In this document: piece by piece, positions 18,542 to 27,523 of the stretch
How the letters are laid out: every line of letters begins with the position of its first letter
Numbering within the stretch: the first letter of the stretch is position 1
From: Candidatus Adiutrix sp.
GTDB taxonomy: Bacteria > Desulfobacterota > Desulfarculia > Adiutricales > Adiutricaceae
Direction of reading: 5' to 3'
NCBI GenBank assembly: GCA_031261565.1
Contig: JAISJK010000133.1
Location: 1-42,487 of the forward strand
DNA: 42,487 nucleotides
Program-made: the position numbers and the translations under genes
Notes under the pieces: generated by a model
Seen by the model: only the letters and a program-made list of their open reading frames with translations
Told to the model about the DNA's origin: nothing
The model's database searches: none

Positions 18542-18557
18542 TTAAGAGGTGATGATA

Positions 18558-19745
18558 ATGCGCAACTTCAAACTGACTCTGCTTTTAGCCCTGGTGTTCC
18601 TGGTCGGCTCTTTCCCGGCCGGGGCCGAGGATCAGCCGACTGGACGCCATCCCAAATACAACATGATCGGCCGGGACGCCCCGCCGCCCACTTCGCCGCT
18701 TAACCCCAACTTTGTGGTGGCCGAGGAATCCAAGCTGTCGGAAAGCGGTTTCTGGCGTAGCACCTATATCACTGAAAGCCTGGTCGGCCTGGGCGTGGGC
18801 GATGTTGACGGCGATGGCCGGAACGAAGTGGTCTACGCCTCCAGCCACAATGTCTATGTGACCCGCTTTACTGAAAAAACTCTCCAGCAACTGGCCGTTT
18901 TCAATCACCCGGCCACCGACAATATCGTTTCCCTGGATCTGATGGATCTCGATGGCGACGGCAAGCTGGAAATTATCGTCTCCAGCCAGAATGAGGCCAA
19001 GAGCGCGGCCAGTTTTATTCTGGCCTTTAACGGCCAGGAACTGACTCCCTTGGCCAAGAACCTGCCCTGGTACCTGCGGGTGGTGGGCGGCCATGACGCC
19101 CAGTTTCTGGCCGGGCAAAAGCCGGCCACAACCCGCAACGAGTATTACATCGGCAGCGTCATGAGAGTGAGCTTTAACGGCTCCTCCATTACCAGCCAGG
19201 GCCCGGTGGGTCTGCCGCCCTTTGTCAATATTTTTAATTTCACCCTGGGCCGGCTGGCCAGCAGCAACACCCAGATGACGGCGGCCATCAAATTTCCGGC
19301 CGAGCACATTTTCCTTTTTGAGAGCGCCAACCGCTCCTGGGAGAGCAAAGAGGAATACGGCGGCACCATGATTTACCTTGATTCGCCCAACCCCGTCCCG
19401 GACAGCAGCCGCCGGGAATATCTCCCCTCCCGTATTTTGATAGCCGATATCGACGGCGATGGCCAGAATGAGCTGATCGTGGCTAAAAACGACCGGGGCG
19501 GGGTGCCCTTTATGAGCAAGCAGCGGGCCTTCACCAGCGGCGCCATTCAGGCTTTTAAATACACCAATATGTCCCTGACCCCGTTTTTCCGCACCCGCAC
19601 CCTGCCCGGCCCCGGCGTGGATTACACCCTGGCCGACTTTAACAATGACGGCACCCAGGATCTGGTGGTGGCCGTGGTCACCGAGCAAAAAAGCGGAATG
19701 CTCAAAGACGGCCGCTCGGTCATCGTGGCCTATGAGCTGAAATGA
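18558..19745 (+). CDS. Exported FG-GAP/VCBS-repeat beta-propeller protein
   Basis: 395 residues. The ATG at 18558 is chosen: AAGAGGTGA lies at 18544-18552 and the product opens with a Sec signal (MRNFKLTLLLALVFLVGSFPAGA, cleavage before ED). No lipobox cysteine. Four calcium-loop repeats are visible near residues 82 (DVDGDGRNE), 132 (DLDGDGKLE), 297 (DIDGDGQNE) and 360 (DFNNDGTQD), each followed by a short hydrophobic strand, as in integrin-like propellers. Spacing suggests further degenerate blades between 140 and 295. The protein should be periplasmic or on the outer surface. Function unknown; it follows the PilZ gene by 16 bases and so is likely co-expressed with a c-di-GMP receptor. Confidence 0.8.
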   Translation: MRNFKLTLLLALVFLVGSFPAGAEDQPTGRHPKYNMIGRDAPPPTSPLNPNFVVAEESKLSESGFWRSTYITESLVGLGVGDVDGDGRNEVVYASSHNVYVTRFTEKTLQQLAVFNHPATDNIVSLDLMDLDGDGKLEIIVSSQNEAKSAASFILAFNGQELTPLAKNLPWYLRVVGGHDAQFLAGQKPATTRNEYYIGSVMRVSFNGSSITSQGPVGLPPFVNIFNFTLGRLASSNTQMTAAIKFPAEHIFLFESANRSWESKEEYGGTMIYLDSPNPVPDSSRREYLPSRILIADIDGDGQNELIVAKNDRGGVPFMSKQRAFTSGAIQAFKYTNMSLTPFFRTRTLPGPGVDYTLADFNNDGTQDLVVAVVTEQKSGMLKDGRSVIVAYELK

Positions 19746-19759
19746 ATGAGCTGAAATGA
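19732..19759 (+). repeat. Two 14-bp tandem repeats across the propeller-gene stop codon
   Basis: ATGAGCTGAAATGA occurs at 19732-19745 and again at 19746-19759 without change. The first copy contains the stop codon; the second lies just after the gene. It looks like a recent slippage duplication. Confidence 0.85.
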
Positions 19760-19771
19760 GAGACTGACCAG

Positions 19772-19797
19772 CCGGGAAGCGCGGCCGCGCTTCCCGG
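19772..19797. terminator. 26-bp perfect palindrome between convergent genes
   Basis: CCGGGAAGCGCGG is followed directly by its reverse complement, with partly complementary AGACT/AGTCT flanks at 19761 and 19799. It lies between two converging genes and overlaps the last stop codon region of the response regulator. It probably serves as a bidirectional terminator or mRNA end, although neither strand shows a T-run after it. Confidence 0.6.
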
Positions 19798-20700
19798 TTA
19801 GTCTCCCCAACAAACCTTATTTCGCCCCGTCTCTTGGGCGGCATGGAGATTTTTAGCGGCCTGACCAATGAAATCTCGGATGGTGTCTTGTAATTTGGGA
19901 ATAAACGATACTACCCCGATGCTAATAGTGGCCGCCGTCATAATTTTCTGGTCTTGGGTCAGTATTCGGGCCGCCTGCATGGCCGCCCGAACCTTCTCCG
20001 CTACGATCAGCGCGTTTTCCAAATTTGTGTTCGGCAGCAGCAAGCCAAATTCTTCCCCGCCCAAACGCGCCGCCAGATCCTCAGGCCGACGGGCGGCTGA
20101 GGCAAATATCCACGCCGAAGCTTTAAGAAGTTCATCCCCCTGCGGGTGCCCATAGTCGGCATTGTAGGTTTTGAACTTGTCTATATCCATCATCATAAAG
20201 GCAATAGGCGATCTCACGCGAAGCGCTCTATTCCATTCCCGCTCCAGGGTTTCTTCAAATTTTCTCCTGTTGGGGAGGCCGGTCAGCGGGTCTGTTTTGC
20301 TGATTTCTTCCGTGGCCAGCAATTGTTGCCTGAACTGGATATGCATACTGACCCGCGCTTTGACGACTATACTGCTGAACGGTTTTTTGATGTAATCCAC
20401 CACGCCGTGGAGAAAGCCATTTTCCTCTTCGTGTTCATCGTCCAGACCCGTGATGAAAATGACGGGAATAGCGGCGGTCTCTTCCGATGCTTTCAACTCG
20501 GCGAGCACCTCAAAGCCGTTCATCTCCGGCATCAGCACATCCAGCAGGATGATATCCGGTTTGTTTTCCCCGGCGAGCCGAATCGCAGCATCCCCGGATT
20601 TTGAATAAAGAATCTCATATTCAGGTGAAAGGATTTCATTCAAGGCCAGGATATTCGGCCATTCATCATCTACGAGCAGGATTGTTCCCCTCTTTTCCAT
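19798..20700 (-). CDS. Response regulator with receiver and GGDEF diguanylate cyclase domains
   Basis: 300 residues. Receiver domain (1-125) with D11-D12, phospho-acceptor D54 (LLDVLMPEMNG), T in FITGLDD and K in YIKKPF, all intact. The GGDEF domain opens with DPLTGLPNRRKFE and has the active-site GGEEF at 214-218 and the product-inhibition I-site RPED at 205-208, exactly five residues before GGEEF. It should make c-di-GMP when phosphorylated and be feedback-inhibited (PleD/WspR type, but a single receiver). It begins 30 bases downstream of the hybrid kinase, which is its likely phosphodonor through the kinase HPt domain. Its product could act on the PilZ protein encoded convergently nearby. 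Confidence 0.92.
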   Translation of the reverse strand: MEKRGTILLVDDEWPNILALNEILSPEYEILYSKSGDAAIRLAGENKPDIILLDVLMPEMNGFEVLAELKASEETAAIPVIFITGLDDEHEEENGFLHGVVDYIKKPFSSIVVKARVSMHIQFRQQLLATEEISKTDPLTGLPNRRKFEETLEREWNRALRVRSPIAFMMMDIDKFKTYNADYGHPQGDELLKASAWIFASAARRPEDLAARLGGEEFGLLLPNTNLENALIVAEKVRAAMQAARILTQDQKIMTAATISIGVVSFIPKLQDTIRDFIGQAAKNLHAAQETGRNKVCWGD

Positions 20701-20730
20701 AATTCTTGGCCCCCCTTTCTGAAATTTAGG

Positions 20731-23700
20731 TTAAGACTGCGCCGTAACAGCTTGTCTGACAGTGGATAATTTTCCCATAGCCCCGGGAAAATCATGATCT
20801 TCCAGCCTGGCGGCGAATTCAGCATAGACCGCGCCGACCGGGGCCAGCACAAGTTCCGCTTCCTCCAATAATCCAAGATACCTCAGATTTCCCGCTTTAA
20901 TCAGAGGCTCCAGGTTGTCCAGCAGAGCCAGGGCCCTGTCGGTATCCAAATCGCCGATTTCTTTTGGGGGCGGCTGGTCCGCGATTATCTGCGACAGTTC
21001 CGACAACACCAGGCTCAGTTCAGCGCCCAGGGCTTCGAGTTGTTGGGTTTCAACAGGGCCACCGTTCCCGGCCAGAGCCATTTCCACCGCGTAAGCCGCT
21101 GGCCGCAGTCTTTCTGCGCCTATCAGGGCCGCCGTGCTTTTAAGCGTGTGGGCCAAACGGTGGGCTGTCGCGCGGTCGCCCTCGGCCAGCAGGCTACCTA
21201 TTTTTTCGGCGATACCGCTGTTATCGCGTTTGAAATTTGATAAGATTTTTTGGTATAGCTGATAGTTGTTTTGAAAATTGGCGAGCCCGGCGGTTTGGTT
21301 AAGGTTCTGGCTACCGTGGTTGGCGGGCGGGGCAATCATTGGCGGCGCCCATTTAGCCTCTTCGGCAAATGAAATCTTATCCGGCGGCAGCCATTTAAGC
21401 AGGACACGATTGAGCTCAACCGGGTCAATCGGCTTGGAGATAAAATCATTCATCCCAGCTTCAAGGGTAAGCTCGCGGATGCTCGACAGGGTATTGGCCG
21501 ACAGGGTGATAATCGGCACTTCGGCGTTTCGGCCGCCCAAGGCGCGGATTCGCCGCGTCGCCTCGGCGCCGTCCATGCCGGGCATCATATAATCCATAAA
21601 TATTAGGTCATAAGAGGTGCCTTTAACTATTTCCAGCGCGCCGACGCCGCTGCAGGATGTGTCGGCGCTGATTCCGTGCCTTGATAAATAGCCGAGGGCG
21701 ACGGTGAGATTGATATCGTTATCATCCACCACCAGGGCCTTGATGTCCGGCGAAACCATGGCGCGCCGCAAATCATCCGGCGGGAGAACGGAGAGAGAGG
21801 GTAGCCTTTCAGCTTCATCGGCCAGTGAAATCCTATCCGGTGGCAGCCATTTAATAAGAAGGCGATTGAGCTCGGCATCGTCAATCGGCTTGGCAATAAA
21901 ATCGTTCATCCCGGCTTCCAGGAAAAGCTCGCGGGCATTCGACACCGCGTTGGCCGAGAGTGCGATAATCGTCGCGTCGGCGTGCCGGCCGCCTAAAGCG
22001 CGGATTCGCCGGGCCGCCTCAATGCCGTCCATATCCGGCATGATATGATCCATAAATATCAGGTCGTAGGACGTTTCTTCCAGTTTTCTCAGCGCGCCGG
22101 CGCCGCTGTCGGCTGTTTCGGCGCTGATTCCGTGCCTTGACAAATAGCCGAGGGCAACGGTGAGATTAATAGTGTTATCGTCCACCACCAGAACCTTGAT
22201 GTCCGGCGAAACCATGGCGGTCTGCAAAACATTGGGCAACGGAACGCGATCCGGGTTGCCCTCCACAAACGGCAGCAGAATGGTAAAAACAGACCCCTGG
22301 CCGTATTCGCTCTCAAGGAGCAATTTGCCGTCCATTAAGGCCACAATTCTCTGGACGATTGAAAGCCCGAGCCCTGTCCCGATAATGCCTTTGTTTTTTT
22401 GGGCGTCCACTTGCTCAAACACATTAAATACCTTTAAAAAATCTATCTTCTTGATGCCGATGCCGGAATCCTCGACCCTTATTGAGAGGTAACCGGCTTC
22501 GCCCACTTCAACGCAGTCAACGCGCAGATCCACAAAGCCTCTCTGCGTATATTTAACGGCGTTATTCAGAATGTTAATAATGACCTGCTGGATGCGGTTT
22601 TCATCGCCGTAGAGTATGCACGGCACCCTGTCTGAAATGCTGTGCCTGAATTCCAGCGATTTTTCCGCAGCCATAACCTTGGTCATGGCGCAGATATTGT
22701 CATACAGGATTTGAACATCGAAGTCTGACCGTATCAGGTCAAATTTCCCGGCCTCAATCTTGGATGAATCCAGAATATCGTTGATAATCGTGAGCAAAGC
22801 GCGGGAAGTGCGCTGAATATTCTTGAAATAGCTCTGCTGGGTCGCGTCCAGGTTATCGGTGCGCATAAGCTCGCTCATGCCGATAATCGCGTTCATAGGC
22901 GTCCGGATTTCATGGCTCATAGAAGCGAGGAACTGGCTTTTGGCCACTGAGGCGGCCTGGGCCGCCCTGGTCTCGACCTCCAGCTGGCGGCTGCGCTGGT
23001 CGGTCTCTTGCGCTATTTGCTGCTGGGCCTTGACTTCGCGGAGGTCACGGATGTATGAGGCGATGCAGTCGGCGTTGTTCCATTTGACGCGAACCAGCGT
23101 AACCTCCGCCGGAAGCGGCGCTCCCGCCGCAGTCGCGTACATCCTCTCTATGGTGTAATGTCCGTGTTCATAGGCCCGGCGGAGGAGTTTTTCTCTTTGC
23201 AGCCGGCTGTTCGTCCCGTCCGGCTGCAAATCCGGTACCAAATTGAAGAAAGACTCCAGCAGTTTTTGTTTCTCGCCTACGCCGAAGAGGTTGACCGCTT
23301 CCTGATTGCAGTCTACCAGATGGCCATACTGGTTTAGAAAAACGCAGGCCAGCGGTGTGGTGTCAAACATAATACGCGTGAGATCTTCCGCTGTCCGGCG
23401 TTCTCGCTCCGCCAGGTCGCGGGCTATTACATTCGATAAGATGCCGCTGACCATATTCGCCAGCGATAGGTCGCTCTCCTCCCAAAATCTGGGCGATCCG
23501 GAGCAGTCCTCCACGGCGAGCGCCCCCCAGTATAGGCCATGAATGTATATCGGGGCCCAAATGAAAGACTTCAGACTGGGAATCTTCATAATATCATATT
23601 GGCTGCCGGCTTCGCTGTGGATGTCGTTGCCGGAAACGGCAGTTATTAGGCCATCATTGGGCCTCAAAACTTTTGGAAATATGTTGTAAATGGCCGGGCC

Positions 23701-25278
23701 GATACCTTCACGCGGAACGGGGATAAACTCGGCCGACCTGCACCAGTGGTAGAGCGGATAGTCGGTGTCGGTTTCTTCGTCCAGGACGCGAACCAGCACC
23801 CTGGAAGTATCCACAAATTCTCCGACAAATCTCAAAGTGTTGCCAATAAAATCAGTCACGCTGGCCCCGGAGAGAGTATTCCTGACAATCTTGTTAAGTA
23901 TTTTTTCCTGCTCAAGCTGATAAGCGGCCAGCGCCTGATCCCTGGCCGACAACATGGAAGCCCCGAACGAGAAGCCCATGGCCGCGGTGAGGATAAGATA
24001 CAGCGTGATATCTGCATTGGTGTGGAGCGCAAACCTGTCGATGATTTCATAGGCCACGGCAAAGGGTATGAAAAATGTGGCGAGGATGGTGTTGCCGTGC
24101 ATATGGCCAAACAGCCCCCTTTTGAACGAATCAAAAGCCGATGCTCCGCCGTAAGCGCGGGAACGGGCCCGCTTAATAAACTGAAACCATAATGAATAGG
24201 AATGCACGTAAAGCACATATAGGGCGATCAGCGCTAAGCCCAGGTCAAACAGAGTAGTCCTCGCCACGGTGTAACCGCCGGCCGATACTCCCAGAATGAC
24301 CGCGCCGAAAGCGCCGGCAAAGACCTGGCTTACGCGCGTCAGCTTGTTAAAACTGAGATAATCGAAACAATAGCCCAAAAACATGGCTCCCAAAATAAGG
24401 GCTATCGCCAGGGGTTTATAGACCAATGATGATTGCGGGGTCAGGGAATCAAGACAACCTGACCGCAATAAAAAATAGGCCCCCAAGCATATATTGGCCA
24501 AACTGAAGCACAGACGGTATTTTTGGCGGAGCAAGAGATAATTAAGCCCGAAGAACAGCCCGATGAACAGATAGGCACCGACTAAAATCACATCCGCCAC
24601 ACGCGATTCATTATTTTCAACAACCTCGGCCGCCTCAATATATGAATGTGAGAAATTCAGCCCCAATTCAGACGAGGCCGGGTCGCCCACCAGGCGCAGC
24701 GTCAGACGATTCCGGCCCTGGGCAAGGCAAGCCGGGTTAAACGACCAGGCCAGCAGGCGGCGCTGTTTGTGCAAAACAACAAAGCCGTCCTCATCAAGAT
24801 GTATTTCGGAGACAATCTTGTGCCCATTGATGAAAATTTCATAATTATCCGAAAGGCCGCCCAAAGCCAGACGCGGCAACTCTTCAGAGTCCAGCAGGTA
24901 ATGAAAGGTCTCGGCAGTATAGTCAAAGTCAAACGCCAGTGTAAACTCACGGGCGGGATTGTCGAAGAAGCGCACGGGCGTGTCCGGGACTTTAAGCCCC
25001 AGCTCCTTCAGGCGGTAGGAGGAGGCCGGAGGCTCTTCCTGGCCGTGAACCTTTTTCAGATCGGGGGAAACGAACCCGGCCGCCAGATAGCGCTCGTCAA
25101 ATCCGCTGGCGGCGTAAGCGTCGCTGGTCATCAGGTTGACATAAAGCGGCGTGTTTTGATCCGCAGGGGATAGCCGAATGGCCAGGCCAGCGATCAAAAT
25201 CGCTAAACCGGCCAGCAAATAAAACACCAGAAACGGCTCCAATACCTCAACTTTTCTACGCTTATTTATCGGCTTCAT
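20731..25278 (-). CDS. Hybrid sensor histidine kinase: 7TM-GAF-PAS-HisKA-HATPase-REC-REC-HPt
   Basis: 1515 residues from the ATG at 25278, preferred over an in-frame GTG at 25335 that would lie only ~10 bases from the predicted transcription start. No strong ribosome site is seen. Order: one membrane helix (~16-38), a periplasmic beta-sandwich-like region, a seven-helix membrane block (~230-445, 7TMR-DISM-like), GAF (~460-620), PAS (~630-745), HisKA with His789 (MSHEIRTPMNA), HATPase with N905 (ILNNAVKYT), two receivers with D1077 and D1229, and an HPt domain with His1377 (AHTLKSTAAL). All phosphotransfer residues are present, so a full phosphorelay to the adjacent GGDEF regulator is likely. 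The two receivers are near-copies. GGCC-rich runs are fewer than in neighbouring genes, perhaps a sign of separate origin. The signal is unknown. Confidence 0.9.
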   Translation of the reverse strand: MKPINKRRKVEVLEPFLVFYLLAGLAILIAGLAIRLSPADQNTPLYVNLMTSDAYAASGFDERYLAAGFVSPDLKKVHGQEEPPASSYRLKELGLKVPDTPVRFFDNPAREFTLAFDFDYTAETFHYLLDSEELPRLALGGLSDNYEIFINGHKIVSEIHLDEDGFVVLHKQRRLLAWSFNPACLAQGRNRLTLRLVGDPASSELGLNFSHSYIEAAEVVENNESRVADVILVGAYLFIGLFFGLNYLLLRQKYRLCFSLANICLGAYFLLRSGCLDSLTPQSSLVYKPLAIALILGAMFLGYCFDYLSFNKLTRVSQVFAGAFGAVILGVSAGGYTVARTTLFDLGLALIALYVLYVHSYSLWFQFIKRARSRAYGGASAFDSFKRGLFGHMHGNTILATFFIPFAVAYEIIDRFALHTNADITLYLILTAAMGFSFGASMLSARDQALAAYQLEQEKILNKIVRNTLSGASVTDFIGNTLRFVGEFVDTSRVLVRVLDEETDTDYPLYHWCRSAEFIPVPREGIGPAIYNIFPKVLRPNDGLITAVSGNDIHSEAGSQYDIMKIPSLKSFIWAPIYIHGLYWGALAVEDCSGSPRFWEESDLSLANMVSGILSNVIARDLAERERRTAEDLTRIMFDTTPLACVFLNQYGHLVDCNQEAVNLFGVGEKQKLLESFFNLVPDLQPDGTNSRLQREKLLRRAYEHGHYTIERMYATAAGAPLPAEVTLVRVKWNNADCIASYIRDLREVKAQQQIAQETDQRSRQLEVETRAAQAASVAKSQFLASMSHEIRTPMNAIIGMSELMRTDNLDATQQSYFKNIQRTSRALLTIINDILDSSKIEAGKFDLIRSDFDVQILYDNICAMTKVMAAEKSLEFRHSISDRVPCILYGDENRIQQVIINILNNAVKYTQRGFVDLRVDCVEVGEAGYLSIRVEDSGIGIKKIDFLKVFNVFEQVDAQKNKGIIGTGLGLSIVQRIVALMDGKLLLESEYGQGSVFTILLPFVEGNPDRVPLPNVLQTAMVSPDIKVLVVDDNTINLTVALGYLSRHGISAETADSGAGALRKLEETSYDLIFMDHIMPDMDGIEAARRIRALGGRHADATIIALSANAVSNARELFLEAGMNDFIAKPIDDAELNRLLIKWLPPDRISLADEAERLPSLSVLPPDDLRRAMVSPDIKALVVDDNDINLTVALGYLSRHGISADTSCSGVGALEIVKGTSYDLIFMDYMMPGMDGAEATRRIRALGGRNAEVPIITLSANTLSSIRELTLEAGMNDFISKPIDPVELNRVLLKWLPPDKISFAEEAKWAPPMIAPPANHGSQNLNQTAGLANFQNNYQLYQKILSNFKRDNSGIAEKIGSLLAEGDRATAHRLAHTLKSTAALIGAERLRPAAYAVEMALAGNGGPVETQQLEALGAELSLVLSELSQIIADQPPPKEIGDLDTDRALALLDNLEPLIKAGNLRYLGLLEEAELVLAPVGAVYAEFAARLEDHDFPGAMGKLSTVRQAVTAQS
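21360..21763 (-). repeat. Second receiver copy of the hybrid kinase (DNA-level duplication)
   Basis: This stretch matches 21816-22219 at a constant offset of 456 bases (152 codons), with shared blocks such as AMVSPDIK, NLTVALGYLSRHGIS, RRIRALGGR, LEAGMNDFI and KWLPPD. The similarity extends to the nucleotide sequence, so it is a tandem intragenic duplication rather than two unrelated receivers. Confidence 0.85.
21816..22219 (-). repeat. First receiver copy of the hybrid kinase
   Basis: Partner of the copy at 21360-21763. Differences are concentrated in the alpha-2/beta-3 region and near the phospho-acceptor (MDHIMPDMDG here, MDYMMPGMDG in the second copy), which could separate partner choice. 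Confidence 0.85.
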
Positions 25279-25351
25279 AACATGGCGGCATCCCGTTCTG
25301 TCGAGTGATGTTGACCCGAAAGACGTCAACCCCACCAGACGTATTTTATTC

Positions 25352-25380
25352 TTTATAGCGTATTGCTCCGCAATTTACAA
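25352..25380 (-). promoter_or_regulatory. Promoter of the hybrid kinase gene (TTGTAA-N17-TATAAA)
   Basis: On the minus strand TTGTAA (25380-25375) and TATAAA (25357-25352) are 17 bases apart, four and five of six consensus positions. The leader of about 65 bases contains a GTTGAC/GTCAAC inverted repeat (25310-25330). Confidence 0.55.
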
Positions 25381-25416
25381 ACTAACTTTAGTGGTAATAT
25401 CGCCCCGCCTCCTCTT

Positions 25417-25899
25417 TTACTCCCTTATCCGTCTGGCGCTGTGATAATATTTCTGGTAATAGGGCGTGGACAGGCTGGCGATGGCCACTTTCTTGCCGCT
25501 GCCCGGGGCGTTGATGAACTGGTCATGGCCCAGGTAAATGCCCACATGGCTGACCGGGCCGAAGAATCGGCTGGTGCGGAAAAAGACCAAGTCGCCCGGC
25601 AGAAGATTCCGCTTTTTGACATACTGGCCTTTTTGGGCCTGCTGGTCGGCCGTGCGGGGCAGGGAAACGCCGTGACGCTTATAGACGTAGGCGGTCAGGC
25701 CGCTGCAGTCAAAGCCGCTGGGTGACTGGCCCCCCAGTTTATAGGGCACGCCAAGATATTGGCGGGAAGTTTTGGCGGCGGCCCGCCCCAGCGGGTTGTC
25801 CCGCTGGCCAAACAGGCCGCAGCCGCTTAAAAAAAGCAAAAGGGTCGGCAAAATAATCAGGAATTTAAGAACGCTGAAGCCAGGGCGCGGAGTTCTCAT
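25417..25899 (-). CDS. NlpC/P60-family cell-wall peptidase lipoprotein
   Basis: 160 residues with a lipoprotein signal: LSGC lipobox with Cys27 after a hydrophobic stretch. The NlpC/P60 domain shows the catalytic cysteine in FDCSGLT, the histidine in SHVGIYLG and a third polar position in FINAPGSGK (asparagine where many relatives have histidine). These enzymes cut D-glutamyl-diaminopimelate bonds in peptidoglycan peptides; this one is likely tethered to the inner leaflet of the outer membrane. It is similar in length to Spr/MepS. It follows gpmI by 46 bases on the same strand. Confidence 0.9.
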   Translation of the reverse strand: MRTPRPGFSVLKFLIILPTLLLFLSGCGLFGQRDNPLGRAAAKTSRQYLGVPYKLGGQSPSGFDCSGLTAYVYKRHGVSLPRTADQQAQKGQYVKKRNLLPGDLVFFRTSRFFGPVSHVGIYLGHDQFINAPGSGKKVAIASLSTPYYQKYYHSARRIRE

Positions 25900-25945
25900 G
25901 TTTCACCACCGGGGCCCGCGCCCTGATTTTGGTTATTGAGACCGG

Positions 25946-27496
25946 CTAAACCAAAAGGCTGTCAGCGGTCATCTCGGACGGCACGGGCAGTTCCATAAGT
26001 TTTAGCAAAGTCGGGGCCAAATCGCTGAGCTTGCCCCGGCTCCCGGTCAGGCCGAACACCGGCCGGTCGGCCACATAGATGCACTCCACCGGAAAAATAG
26101 TGTGGCTGGTCTTGACCAATCCGGTTTCGTAATCAATCATTTCCTCGGCATTGCCGTGGTCAGCCGTCAGCAGCACCTGATAACCCCGGCTCACCAGGGC
26201 CGGAATCAGCCGCGAAAGGCACTCATCCACCACCTCCACCGCTTTGACGGCGGCGGCCATCACCCCGGTGTGGCCGACCATATCGCAGTTGGCGTAATTG
26301 ATGACGATCAGGGGATAGTCCCCTGGCAAAAATTCAGTCAGAAATTTGTCGGTCAGGATATAGGCCTCCATCTCCGGGTGACTGGCGAAAGTGGCCGGAT
26401 CAAAGCGGCCGCTGATCTCCACCTGGTCTTCCAGGGGGAAGGGTTTGGTGGATTTGCCGTTGAAAAAGCTGGTGACGTGGCGAAATTTCTGGGTTTCAGC
26501 CAGGCGCAGTTGCCGGAGGTGGTGGCCCGAGACAATTTCCCCCAGCAGGTGGGGCATACCCTCATCCCCGCCCATGGGGCCCAGCAGATATTCGGTGAAC
26601 TCATCGTAATATCGGGTCAGGCCCAGATACCGAACCTGGGGCCGGTAAGCGAGATGGCCGGGGTAGGCCGGCTCGACAAAGGCCTGGGTCAGTTGAATGG
26701 CCCGATCCTGCCGGAAATTGGTGTGGATGACGCAGTCGCCGTCTTTAATGCCGGGGAAGCCCTCGCTGATCAGCGGGGGGATATACTCATCCACCATGTC
26801 AAAATTATCCGGCGTTTTATCCCGGGCCCAGGCCTGCTCCACGGCGGCACCGGCCTCGCGGAAGGAGCGGCCCTCGGCCAGGGTCAGAGCCCGGAAAGAT
26901 TGGTCGGTCAGGGCCCAGTCCCGGCTGCGATCCATGGCGTAATAGCGGCCCATCATCGTGCCCAGCTTCGCTCCGCCCACTTCATTCATGACTATCTTCA
27001 GCTTGGCCAGATACTGGAGAGAGGAGCGGGGCGGCGTATCCCGGCCGTCGAGAAAGGGGTGGAGGATGATTCGGCCGCCCGGGTTGGCCTGGCGGGCCTG
27101 GCGCATGATTTTGAAAAGGTGCTCCTGGTGGGCGTGGACGCCTTCATCCTGAAGCAGCCCCATCAGATGCAGGGCCCCGCCCTTCTCCCGCCACTGCTCC
27201 ATCATCTCCCCCCATTTGGGAATTTTAAAGAATGTGCCGTCCCGCAGGCCGTCGTCAATGCGCTTCAGCTCCTGAATGACGATGCGCCCGGCCCCCATAT
27301 TCAGATGCCCCACTTCGCTGGAGCCCTGGTAGCCATCGGGCAGCCCCACCGGTTCCCCCGAAGCGTCCAGAAGCGTCCAGGGGTATTTCTCCAGAAGGGA
27401 ATCGACATAGGGCTTTTTAGCGGCCAAAACGGCGTTGCCCCGGGGGTCGTCGTTGCGCCCCCAACCATCGCGGATAATCAGGCAGGCTGGCCTCAT
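25946..27496 (-). CDS. gpmI: 2,3-bisphosphoglycerate-independent phosphoglycerate mutase
   Basis: 516 residues. The ATG at 27496 has AGGAG five bases upstream; a GTG just before it is too close to that site. It interconverts 3- and 2-phosphoglycerate in glycolysis and gluconeogenesis using two manganese ions. Metal and phosphoserine motifs are in place: LIIRDGWG, GSSEVGHLNMGAGR with the catalytic serine, the DGRDTPPRS loop, INYANCDMVGHTG, and TADHGNAEEM with HTIFPVECIY near the end. Length matches the family. It may be read from the fliF operon, starting 27 bases after fliI in transcription order reversed (fliI ends at 27524). Confidence 0.95.
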   Translation of the reverse strand: MRPACLIIRDGWGRNDDPRGNAVLAAKKPYVDSLLEKYPWTLLDASGEPVGLPDGYQGSSEVGHLNMGAGRIVIQELKRIDDGLRDGTFFKIPKWGEMMEQWREKGGALHLMGLLQDEGVHAHQEHLFKIMRQARQANPGGRIILHPFLDGRDTPPRSSLQYLAKLKIVMNEVGGAKLGTMMGRYYAMDRSRDWALTDQSFRALTLAEGRSFREAGAAVEQAWARDKTPDNFDMVDEYIPPLISEGFPGIKDGDCVIHTNFRQDRAIQLTQAFVEPAYPGHLAYRPQVRYLGLTRYYDEFTEYLLGPMGGDEGMPHLLGEIVSGHHLRQLRLAETQKFRHVTSFFNGKSTKPFPLEDQVEISGRFDPATFASHPEMEAYILTDKFLTEFLPGDYPLIVINYANCDMVGHTGVMAAAVKAVEVVDECLSRLIPALVSRGYQVLLTADHGNAEEMIDYETGLVKTSHTIFPVECIYVADRPVFGLTGSRGKLSDLAPTLLKLMELPVPSEMTADSLLV

Positions 27497-27523
27497 CACA
27501 GCTCCTTTCCAGTTTGGGAAAAA

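Noticed and set aside
25310-25330. GTTGAC/GTCAAC inverted repeat as a terminator
   Set aside because: Six base pairs with a nine-base loop and no T-run is too weak, and it lies in the leader of the kinase gene.
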